A stretch of DNA of 50,873 nt from JBAXPV01 sp037132075 (GTDB lineage Bacteria > Bacteroidota > Bacteroidia > Bacteroidales > CAIXZF01), in NCBI GenBank assembly GCA_037132075.1, contig JBAXPV010000028.1:1-50873 (forward strand). Direction: 5' to 3'. Of this stretch, positions 34,322 to 41,642 are shown piece after piece (within the stretch, counting starts at the first letter, position 1; each line of letters starts with the position of its first letter). Both the position numbers and the translations under genes were made by a program. A model generated the notes under the pieces. That model made no database searches, was not told where the DNA came from, and saw only the letters and a list, made by a program, of their open reading frames with translations.

Positions 34322-34648
34322 ATGACTAAAAATAAATTAAGTATTTCCGAAAAAACTTGCACCTTAAAAGACGTTTTAGATATTATAGGAGGAAAATGGG
34401 CAATGCCTATTATTTATATTTTGTCAAAAGGCAAAATGCGTTTTAAAGAATTAGAAAGAACTGTCGAAGGAATTAATACAAGAATGTTAGTCAAGGAATT
34501 GAAAAATATGGAAGCTAATGGTATTATTACAAGAGAAGTCTTTGCAACTGTTCCGCCAACTGTTGAATATACTTTGACAAACAAAGGCGAAAAATTATTG
34601 CCAAGCATTGTGTCATTGCATAATTGGGGGCAAGAGTTTACTGTCTGA
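34322..34648 (+). CDS. HxlR-family (DUF24) winged-helix regulator
   Basis: 108 residues with the standard pattern: C13 near the N-terminus (EKTCTLKDVLDIIGGKWAMPIIYIL), KGKMRFKELERTVEGINTRMLVKELKNMEANGIITRE, then VEYTLTNKGEKLLPSIVSLHNWGQ. In characterised family members such as YodB and HypR, the conserved N-terminal Cys senses quinones or disulfide stress. That suits the divergent Old Yellow Enzyme gene it probably controls. The AT-rich composition matches its neighbours. Confidence 0.93.
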   Translation: MTKNKLSISEKTCTLKDVLDIIGGKWAMPIIYILSKGKMRFKELERTVEGINTRMLVKELKNMEANGIITREVFATVPPTVEYTLTNKGEKLLPSIVSLHNWGQEFTV

Positions 34649-34855
34649 AAGTCTGCGGTTCGCTTTGGTTGTATTACCGCTAATTATTTAGCAGGAACAT
34701 TAGGCTTTATTCCTGATTTGTAGAAAATTCCATCATTGGGGTTTTCAGCCATATAACGGGAGTTCATTACCGAATTGATAAATAGGACTTTATGTCATTA
34801 TTCTATTAAAGATAAGAAATATTTTACCTAAATAATACTCCTGGAGAAAATACAT

Positions 34856-35150
34856 AATAATACGGATATGATGCAACATCCTACATGTTGAAATACACCT
34901 TTTCGAATGGTGTGAAAAAATTATGTCGCAGCTACGCTGCTTTGGATTTACATTGTCAATAATCGGCTACATAGATTAGGCAACTACGTTGCCGGTTTCA
35001 AATTGTCTATAACTAGGCTATATAGATTAGGCAACTCCGTTGCCGGTTTCTAATTGTCTAAACCTGCTACATAGATTAGGCAACTCCGTTGCCGGTTTCA
35101 AATTGTCTATAACCGGATACATAGATTAGGCAAAATGTTGCTGGTTTCAA
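34856..35150. mobile_element. Internally deleted, MITE-like copy of the Y1 transposase element
   Basis: Left end AATAATACGGATATGATGCA matches the left end of the full element at 35506 (AATAATACGAAAATGATGTA). From about 34889 the sequence matches the last 30 bases of the transposase gene (CCTTTTCGAATGG) and its 3' repeat array. The whole transposase body is missing. The array has a GCAGC-TAC-GCTGC hairpin (34928-34940), three GGCAAC-NNC-GTTGCC hairpins (34979, 35030, 35079) and a variant end unit (35129-35142). It would need the transposase in trans. Confidence 0.8.
34928..35150. repeat. REP-like palindromic array, about 50-bp period, four units
   Basis: Units read roughly CATAGATTAGGCAACTCCGT followed by TGCCGGTTTCAAATTGTCTA, spaced 49-51 bp. 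Each carries the perfect hairpin GGCAAC-(TAC/TCC)-GTTGCC, except the last, GGCAAAATGTTGCTGG. The same array in a two-unit form follows the transposase gene at 36066-36189. Confidence 0.85.
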
Positions 35151-35401
35151 ATACATCTTATTCTTAAAGAATGATATTCATATCTTTACATGAAATAAAC
35201 GAATTAATACAAAAAAATTATCTTCCTGGAATCTGTATTCACAGGTTCTCATTTTTGCTTTGAACCAAATTCATTTCATATACAGAAAAACCTCTTTAAG
35301 TTACTTTGTGTAAGTCTTCGGGTCCCTTTGTGTAAGCCCTATACATTGATATCGCAACAGGGCAACATGTTTAAAAACCAGCAATTTTATACTCTGTCAC
35401 A

Positions 35402-35468
35402 GCCCCTGCGGGGCGATAGCTTTGTAGCCAACATTCGGGGACCCTGTTTCTTAAAGCCCCAGCGGGGC
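35402..35468. repeat. Two GCCCC-NGC-GGGGC palindromes, 54-bp spacing
   Basis: GCCCC-TGC-GGGGC (35402-35414) and GCCCC-AGC-GGGGC (35456-35468), each preceded by A and followed by GA. This is a repeat class different from the REP array. The rest of the 34649-35505 space holds the deleted element and AT-rich sequence without a supported gene. Confidence 0.6.
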
Positions 35469-35505
35469 GACATCATTGTCCGAAAAAAATAAATATTCTG
35501 TAAAC

Positions 35506-36189
35506 AATAATACGAAAATGATGTAACATCCTAATGCATAGGCCGTATACAAGTCCGTCAGGATGCTTAAATAGCGCGAAAATCATCTCTTCAAAATGGC
35601 AAATACCTACACTCAAATGTATGTGCAAATTGTTTTTGCACCCCAAAACAGAACAAATATTATTCATGAGGCATTTCGCGATGAATTGGAAAAATACATT
35701 TGTGGAATCATCATAAATAAAAAGTGTAAACCACTATCAATATATTGCAATCCTGACCATATCCATATATTAACAAGCCTTCACCCCACAATAGCTGTAT
35801 CGGACCTAACACGGGACATTAAAGCAAGTTCTTCAAAATTCATCAACGACAAGAAATACATACCTGGCAAATTTAAATGGCAGGATGGTTTTGGCTCTTT
35901 TACTTATTCCAGGTCACAGATTGATAGAGTGGCAAAATACATATTAAATCAGTCCATACATCACAAAAAAGCTACATTTAAAGAAGAATACCTGTCGATA
36001 TTGAGAGAATTGGAGATAGAATATGATGAAAAATACCTTTTCGAATGGTATGATTAAATAATTTCGCAGCTACGCTGCTTTTGATTTGCATTGTCAATAA
36101 TCGGCTACATAGATTAGGCAACTCCGTTGCCGGTTTCAAATTGTCTATAACTAGGCTATATAGATTAGGCAAAACGTTGCTGGTTTCAA
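35506..36189 (+). mobile_element. REP-associated IS200/IS605-like element with 3' palindrome array
   Basis: The limits are set by comparison with the short copy at 34856-35150. Left end AATAATACGAAAATGATGTA, Y1 transposase gene 35596-36057, then hairpins GCAGC-TAC-GCTGC (36066-36078), GGCAAC-TCC-GTTGCC (36117-36131) and the variant end unit (36168-36183). There are no inverted terminal repeats or obvious target duplication, as expected for single-strand Y1 transposition. The right end stops 1 bp before the stop codon of the convergent cysteate-synthase-like gene. Confidence 0.8.
35596..36057 (+). CDS. Y1 (HUH) transposase of the REP-associated/IS200 type
   Basis: 153 residues. The HUH motif is H55-I-H57 (CNPDHIHILTSL). 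The catalytic tyrosine is predicted as Y115 in RVAKYILNQ, with Q119 in the helix position that completes the metal site in IS200/IS605 TnpA. WQDGFGSFTYSRSQID is the conserved core strand before that helix. The protein nicks single-stranded DNA at hairpin-marked ends and forms a 5'-phosphotyrosine. The gene is followed directly by its palindromic array. All key residues are intact, so it may be active. Confidence 0.93.
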   Translation: MANTYTQMYVQIVFAPQNRTNIIHEAFRDELEKYICGIIINKKCKPLSIYCNPDHIHILTSLHPTIAVSDLTRDIKASSSKFINDKKYIPGKFKWQDGFGSFTYSRSQIDRVAKYILNQSIHHKKATFKEEYLSILRELEIEYDEKYLFEWYD

Positions 36190-36190
36190 T

Positions 36191-37477
36191 TTAAAAAATA
36201 CTCCGGAGTTTAACTTTGACTTCATCCACAGTTTCATCAACCCCGAAAATCATTGAGGGTGTCATTTTTGTTAAGGTGAAATCGCGCCTTAGCCTCGCTT
36301 CTCCCCCACCGGTGATGTTCAGCATGATGAGGCTGTCGGGGCTGACATGATTCTCGTTCACTGCCTGAATTAATGATGCGACGGCCACTGCAGCAGCCGG
36401 ATGGATGTCAATACCTTCAGTTTGCTCAAAAATACGGGCGGCATGAGCAGATTCGTCATTGCTGATCCCGTAAAATTCTCCGCCGTTGTCAGTCATAGCA
36501 TCAAATAACCCCCCGACAATTCCATAGGGTGGTTTGCGGTTGGAAAGTACTTTTGCTGTTATTTCCATGACTTGTTGCCGGGCTAAGACATCAGACAGCG
36601 GTAACAAATCCCTGCTATGCGCATTCCACGCCTCCAGCATGGGTAAAAACGGTTTGTTTTGTGAGAGCATCAGCTTCATCTTCTGAGTTCCGAAACGGCC
36701 ATCTTCCAGCAAGCGGATATTGGCCTCCCATGCAGCGATGGCACCGGTTCCACTACCCACTGCCTGAAAATAATATTCTGGAATACGACCGATGGTGGTA
36801 ACAGCAGACAAAACCGTTGTCCCCATTCCATCGCGCCTGGCGACATTTTTAGCACCCCCTTCAGGGATAAAGCCTTCGATCTGGCAGACAAGATTAGACA
36901 AGTGAATGGCATCATAATAATCACTCCCTGAACGGGTTACAATGAGCTTAACACAATCTTTGATTGGCTCGTCAAACCACATAGAATCCAGGCAATCCTC
37001 AGGCATACACAAAAGGAGTGGGATGTCATTGTCGGAGCATACTCTTGCGAAAGAACGTGCCGTATTCCCTGCAGAAGCAACGACAAGGATGTCGGTTTTG
37101 CCGGCATCAAGACGGCCGCAGACGCTATAGGCTTCCGTTTCTTTAAATGCGCAGGTTCGCATACCGGCTCCTTTTTCAGGCCAATAACCGGAGAAAGTAA
37201 TATATAAGTTCTTTAAACCTAAATGTGCTGCAAATCCCTCGCTTTTATAAGTGACCGGCGCAGAGGACCCTTTTAAGATACGCTGGATTGGCAGCCAGTC
37301 TGAGAACTTATACAAACCAAGGCTGTCCACTTTCACATGTAATTGTTTCTGAGGGTAGATAGCCCGGATCAGGGAAGGTCTTTCTTCGCCGGTTGCCTCA
37401 AGAAGCCAACCCGTGTCGTCAAATTCTTTACCGCTAAACAGCGATTTTAATTGATAAGTAGTCCTAAAATCATTCAT
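36191..37477 (-). CDS. Cysteate synthase-like PLP enzyme (threonine synthase fold)
   Basis: 428 residues, fold type II PLP family. K112 in GMRTCAFKETEAYSV is the likely Schiff-base Lys. VVASAGNTARSFA (about 133-145) is the substrate/PLP-phosphate loop, and GSGTGAIAAWEAN and LNITGGGEARL are further PLP-site segments. The sequence fits the cysteate synthase group, which makes L-cysteate from O-phosphoserine and sulfite, better than true threonine synthase. In Bacteroidota, cysteate feeds capnine and sulfonolipid synthesis; in methanogens it feeds coenzyme M. No other sulfonolipid gene is in the window. A REP element abuts its 3' end. Confidence 0.75.
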   Translation of the reverse strand: MNDFRTTYQLKSLFSGKEFDDTGWLLEATGEERPSLIRAIYPQKQLHVKVDSLGLYKFSDWLPIQRILKGSSAPVTYKSEGFAAHLGLKNLYITFSGYWPEKGAGMRTCAFKETEAYSVCGRLDAGKTDILVVASAGNTARSFARVCSDNDIPLLLCMPEDCLDSMWFDEPIKDCVKLIVTRSGSDYYDAIHLSNLVCQIEGFIPEGGAKNVARRDGMGTTVLSAVTTIGRIPEYYFQAVGSGTGAIAAWEANIRLLEDGRFGTQKMKLMLSQNKPFLPMLEAWNAHSRDLLPLSDVLARQQVMEITAKVLSNRKPPYGIVGGLFDAMTDNGGEFYGISNDESAHAARIFEQTEGIDIHPAAAVAVASLIQAVNENHVSPDSLIMLNITGGGEARLRRDFTLTKMTPSMIFGVDETVDEVKVKLRSIF

Positions 37478-37517
37478 ATTAAAAATATATTCTATTAAAA
37501 TAAATTGTTGTAGTGCT

Positions 37518-38273
37518 TTATGGTTTTGCTACATCCAGGCGTGTGGCACTCATGGGAGAAACTGAACTAACAGTGGGTGCACCAACCCAGGTTACACCGG
37601 CAGTCATTGTCCCGGTATTCCCATTTCCTGAATTATCAGTCAAACTGGTACCAATTCCTTCTTCCATTTTATAATATGCAATGAGCCCGGTCTCGTTACC
37701 CACAAGTTGTGTATTCATGCTGGCCTGAATTTGTGCCTGGGTACGCACCACATTCCAAACCCGAACTTCATCCAGCTGGCCTTTCCAATTATAAGAAATA
37801 ATAGCTGCGCCGATATGAAAAATATCGTTAGTAATCAGTCCGATTGTTCCCGTATAAGTGTCCGTTCCGAATGAAACACCATCAAAGTAGATGGCCATAG
37901 CCCCTGTGCTTTGATCCCATGTTCCGGCAAGATGATGCCAGGCAGTATTTGAGTTATCAAAAGGCGCACTGGCAACGTTAGCTGAATAATCATATATAAA
38001 AAATCTCATTGCGTTCCCATTGGAAAAAAAGCCAAAGCCCCCATCCAACCATGAACCTGAATGATAGGTTCCACATGGGGCATCCCAACTTCCGGGAGTT
38101 GTTGTCATCCTGAATCGTGTTTCAAGGGTAAGTTTATTGGCCGAGGCAATTGAATTACTAATCGATGAACCGCAACTTACGTAGTCACTCCCGCTAAATT
38201 GTGTTGCAAAATTTTGACCGAATCCCGATTGAAAACACAGCAAAAATAAAAAAGCCGGAAAATTCCTTCTCAT
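37518..38273 (-). CDS. LamG/concanavalin-like secreted protein, possibly C-terminally truncated
   Basis: 251 residues with a signal peptide at 1-19 (PAFLFLLCFQSGFGQ). One LamG domain covers nearly the whole mature protein (KLTLETRFRMTTTPGSWDAP, AWHHLAGTWDQSTGAMAIYFDG, WKGQLDEVRVWNVVRTQAQIQ). It ends soon after the domain (SVSPMSATRLDVAKP) with neither a type A nor a type B sorting domain. In Bacteroidota such LamG domains usually sit at the start of longer T9SS substrates, so the 3' part may have been lost. The stop lies only 40 bp before the cysteate-synthase-like start. Confidence 0.82.
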   Translation of the reverse strand: MRRNFPAFLFLLCFQSGFGQNFATQFSGSDYVSCGSSISNSIASANKLTLETRFRMTTTPGSWDAPCGTYHSGSWLDGGFGFFSNGNAMRFFIYDYSANVASAPFDNSNTAWHHLAGTWDQSTGAMAIYFDGVSFGTDTYTGTIGLITNDIFHIGAAIISYNWKGQLDEVRVWNVVRTQAQIQASMNTQLVGNETGLIAYYKMEEGIGTSLTDNSGNGNTGTMTAGVTWVGAPTVSSVSPMSATRLDVAKP

Positions 38274-38298
38274 GGGTACGCTGTTAATAAAATGAATA

Positions 38299-38306
38299 CA
38301 AAAATA
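38299..38306 (-). promoter_or_regulatory. -7 promoter element TATTTTTG
   Basis: Minus-strand TAnnTTTG match 25 nt before the LamG gene start at 38273. No -33 TTG at the usual spacing. Confidence 0.4.
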
Positions 38307-38590
38307 GCAGTTTTTCCCTCTGAACCTTGTTTCATAAGAAAACTTATAAATACCAGAATCAAAATCAATTACCTACTACAAGTCCGGTACAGTTGCCAAA
38401 ACTCTTAAGAAATTACACGACCGAGGCAACTTACTGCTTTAAGAATGAATCTATATTGCAGTATTCCGGTAATGAATTAATGTTTTTTTTATGCCTTTTG
38501 AATTTCTTGGGTGTTTTACATTTAATTTTACAAATTAATTTGTTTCACAACAAATACATTAATCTATATATTGTTATAAATCCCCCCGCA

Positions 38591-41560
38591 TTGAAAAAAA
38601 TAGTTACAATATTAAGAAATCAACTCTTACTTGTATTGTTCTGTCTGAGTACTTCTTACGCTCAGAACAATGCAGCTGATGTTGTTCATTTAGAAAGCAT
38701 TACCCAAAACCTGAAAGCCCCGGTTCGCTTTGCCATTGATGCCGCTGACAACATATATGTTACTGATGATTATCAGAAGCTTGTATTGAAATATGATGCC
38801 AATGGCTCGTTTTTAAACAGTTTTACTGTTGGTGTTTCTCCATTATCTATCGCGATAAACAAAGCCGGGCAGATTTTTATTGGAGACAAGGTGAGCGGCA
38901 AAATCTTCAAAGTGAATCCTGATGGGAGCTCCAGCGAGTTCTTTTCTGGATGCATCGACCCCAATACCATGATTTTTGATCCGGATGGCATGCTCTATAT
39001 CACAGACGGTGTGCTGAAAAAGGTCCTGGTTTTGGATGTCTCTGCCAAGCTTGTCAGGACGATTGGTGAAGGAACACTGACCTTCCCGACTGCCATTGTT
39101 TATGACCAGAGAAACAACAGGATACTTGTCGCCGAACATGGAGGACTCGGGTCTGGGATGACCCCACCCTGCAAAATATGGATCTTCAATCTGGATGGTG
39201 TTTTGCAGGGCAGTTTTGCCACTGCGGGCAACGGAAACGGGCAATTCTACAGGATACAGGGAATGGCGGTCGGAAAATGTGGCAATTTGTATGTCTGTGA
39301 TCCATTCCAGGGGAATATCTCTGTATTTAATCATAACAATGTCTTTTTAATGCGCTTTGGACAATTCGGCACCCAGGCAGGACAGCTGAATGTCCCCACG
39401 GATATCCTTTTTGACTCAAAAGAAAGAATTCTCATTACCACCATCAACAACGGAGCCCTGGAGGTTTATCGTGTTACCGACACTTTACCGACCTCTAATA
39501 TTGCCAATTCTGATGCCGTGATCTGTGCTGGACAATCTGCCAATATAAAAATCAACTTCACCGGCATAGCCCCCTGGACATTTACGTATACTATCGATGG
39601 GCTTAATCCTACCAGCATCACAACCTCAGACAATCCTTACGTTTTATCTGCAACTCAGTCAGGCCTTTATGAGGTCACGGCACTTACTGACGCCAGTAAA
39701 ACCGGAAGCTGTTTCTCAGGAAGTGCTTTGATAAAAGTAAATTCTCTCATTCCTGCCACGAACATGCCCAGCGGAAATGTCTCCATTTGCACGGGAAGCA
39801 CCTTTGAAATCCCGGTTCATCTAAGTGGTTCTTCACCCTGGAATATTACATATACCCTAAACGGAACTGATTCTGTGACGGTACAAACTGCGGATAACCC
39901 TTTTATTATAAAAGCGAACAACCAAGGTCAGTATGAAGTTGTTGCCGTTAATTCGGGAGGCTGTGAAGGCAATGTTTTTACCGGTCTTGCCAATGTTTCT
40001 GTAAATCCCTTGCCAGTTGCCACCTTCTCCGGTATTGCCCAGAAGATCGCGGTCTGTTCAGGGGAAAGCGCACTCATTCCCCTTGACTTCACTGGAGCAG
40101 CGCCCTGGACTTTCAGTTATTCCCTAAATGGGGCAGCGCCGATTTCTATACTCTCTTATGATAGCCACTTTAACCTAAGTGCAACACAAGGAGGGATATA
40201 CAATCTGATTGGCATCTCAGATACTTACTGTGCCAACGGACAACAAGACTCAAGAGAGATCATTTTAAAACCTATCCCTTCTGCCACCATGACAGAGGTC
40301 AACGCAACAGTCTGCCATGGAAATATCGTTGAAATTCCGCTTACTTTTACTGGAAATTCGCCTTTTACGTTTACCTATTCCGTTGATGATACGCTGTTTA
40401 ATACCGTCAGCACTTCAGATCATTTGTTTAATATGCCTGTAAATACACCGGGTAATTATCAGATTGTCAGCCTTGAAGGCGATGGTTGTGCCGGCACTTC
40501 ATTTTCCGGCAGTGCGCTCATAAAAAACACGCCCATTCCAACTGCCGCTTTTGAGGACGGAAATGCCCAGCTTATTATCTGTGATGGACAAACAGCAAGT
40601 CTGCCAGTCAATTTTAGCGGTGCTGCACCCTGGACAATTACCTATACAATTAATAATATTTCGCAGGCAAGCATCACCACCAGCGACAACCCATACGTTA
40701 TAAACACAACGACTCCGGGGGTTTATGAAATTCAGTCTGTTTCTGACCTCAATTGCGTAAACGCATCAACCCTGGGAACTCCGGAAGTCGTAGTTATTCC
40801 TTTACCTTCCTCGGTAATGACAGCTACTCAGGTATCTTATTGTTTTGGCAGTTCAGCTGCAATTCCGATAACTTTTTCCGGAATGGCACCCTGGAATTTT
40901 ACTTTTAGTTTTAATGGCCTTACAAGCGGGGACTTCACGACTTCTGACAGTTCCTTTTTCCTGGCAGCATCCGCAGGAGCAGGGAATTATCAAGTTGTGG
41001 CGATCAGTTCTTATGGATGTGTTGGTTCGGAAATGACAGGAACCACTACGGTTGTAGAAAACCCTGCAGCTGTTCCCGCATTTACATATAATGCCAATAA
41101 CATGGAAATTACCTTTACCAACAACTCCCAGAATGCCAGCAGCTTTTCTTGGAATTTCGGGGATGGTCAAGCCAGCTCTTCCATAAACCCAGTTCACTTG
41201 TATGCTGCGCCAATTGTATATAACGTTATGCTCACAGCATCTAATGGTTTGTGCGCCGATAGTACAAGTACCCAAATTATTAACCTGATTTGGGCTGATG
41301 TAAATAATAAAGGCAATGGATATTCCATCCTGGTATTTCCCAACCCCTCCAGCGGCCATATCACCATTATAGTAAACTGGAAAGATCCAAAACCATGGAC
41401 CCTGGAGATTACGAATGCCCTGGGACAGCTTGTCTATTCAGGGAACCATAGCCTTCAAAAAGAAAGCATTGACGTTAGCAGCTTCCCGGCAGGGATCTAT
41501 ACGCTGAAAATCATTATTGATAAGATCGCAAGAACAGAAAAACTCTTGATTAATAGATAA
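38591..41560 (+). CDS. NHL-repeat and Ig-like-repeat surface protein with T9SS type A sorting domain
   Basis: The start is placed at TTG 38591, where a normal signal peptide begins (KKIVTILRNQLLLVLFCLSTSYAQ). The frame is open to 38327, but that part is unlike a protein start. From 38591 there are 989 residues. Residues about 35-300 form an NHL-type beta-propeller (PVRFAIDAADNIYVTDDYQ, GQFYRIQGMAVGKCGNLYVCD). Six tandem beta modules of about 85 residues follow, each with a C.G....P..F.G.aPW...Y..NG core. Then come a PKD domain (FSWNFGDGQASSSINPVHLY) and a type A sorting domain (ILVFPNPSSGHITIIVNW ... FPAGIYTLKIIIDK). A surface-binding or scaffold role is likely; the ligand is unknown. Confidence 0.85.
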   Translation: MKKIVTILRNQLLLVLFCLSTSYAQNNAADVVHLESITQNLKAPVRFAIDAADNIYVTDDYQKLVLKYDANGSFLNSFTVGVSPLSIAINKAGQIFIGDKVSGKIFKVNPDGSSSEFFSGCIDPNTMIFDPDGMLYITDGVLKKVLVLDVSAKLVRTIGEGTLTFPTAIVYDQRNNRILVAEHGGLGSGMTPPCKIWIFNLDGVLQGSFATAGNGNGQFYRIQGMAVGKCGNLYVCDPFQGNISVFNHNNVFLMRFGQFGTQAGQLNVPTDILFDSKERILITTINNGALEVYRVTDTLPTSNIANSDAVICAGQSANIKINFTGIAPWTFTYTIDGLNPTSITTSDNPYVLSATQSGLYEVTALTDASKTGSCFSGSALIKVNSLIPATNMPSGNVSICTGSTFEIPVHLSGSSPWNITYTLNGTDSVTVQTADNPFIIKANNQGQYEVVAVNSGGCEGNVFTGLANVSVNPLPVATFSGIAQKIAVCSGESALIPLDFTGAAPWTFSYSLNGAAPISILSYDSHFNLSATQGGIYNLIGISDTYCANGQQDSREIILKPIPSATMTEVNATVCHGNIVEIPLTFTGNSPFTFTYSVDDTLFNTVSTSDHLFNMPVNTPGNYQIVSLEGDGCAGTSFSGSALIKNTPIPTAAFEDGNAQLIICDGQTASLPVNFSGAAPWTITYTINNISQASITTSDNPYVINTTTPGVYEIQSVSDLNCVNASTLGTPEVVVIPLPSSVMTATQVSYCFGSSAAIPITFSGMAPWNFTFSFNGLTSGDFTTSDSSFFLAASAGAGNYQVVAISSYGCVGSEMTGTTTVVENPAAVPAFTYNANNMEITFTNNSQNASSFSWNFGDGQASSSINPVHLYAAPIVYNVMLTASNGLCADSTSTQIINLIWADVNNKGNGYSILVFPNPSSGHITIIVNWKDPKPWTLEITNALGQLVYSGNHSLQKESIDVSSFPAGIYTLKIIIDKIARTEKLLINR

Positions 41561-41642
41561 TAAAGCAATGATGTAAACTTTGTAATAAAAAGAATGTTAT
41601 CACAACGAAAGACTCTTTATATTCCCCCAAAATTTTTTCACA

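Noticed and set aside
34979..35142. Regular repeats with about 50-bp period that could suggest a CRISPR array
   Set aside because: The whole unit is repeated, with no unique spacers; each unit has a palindrome; no cas gene is nearby; and the same array follows a Y1 transposase gene.
40853..41359. 168-codon minus-strand frame within the NHL/Ig-repeat gene
   Set aside because: Antisense shadow of the repeat region; repetitive composition explains its length.
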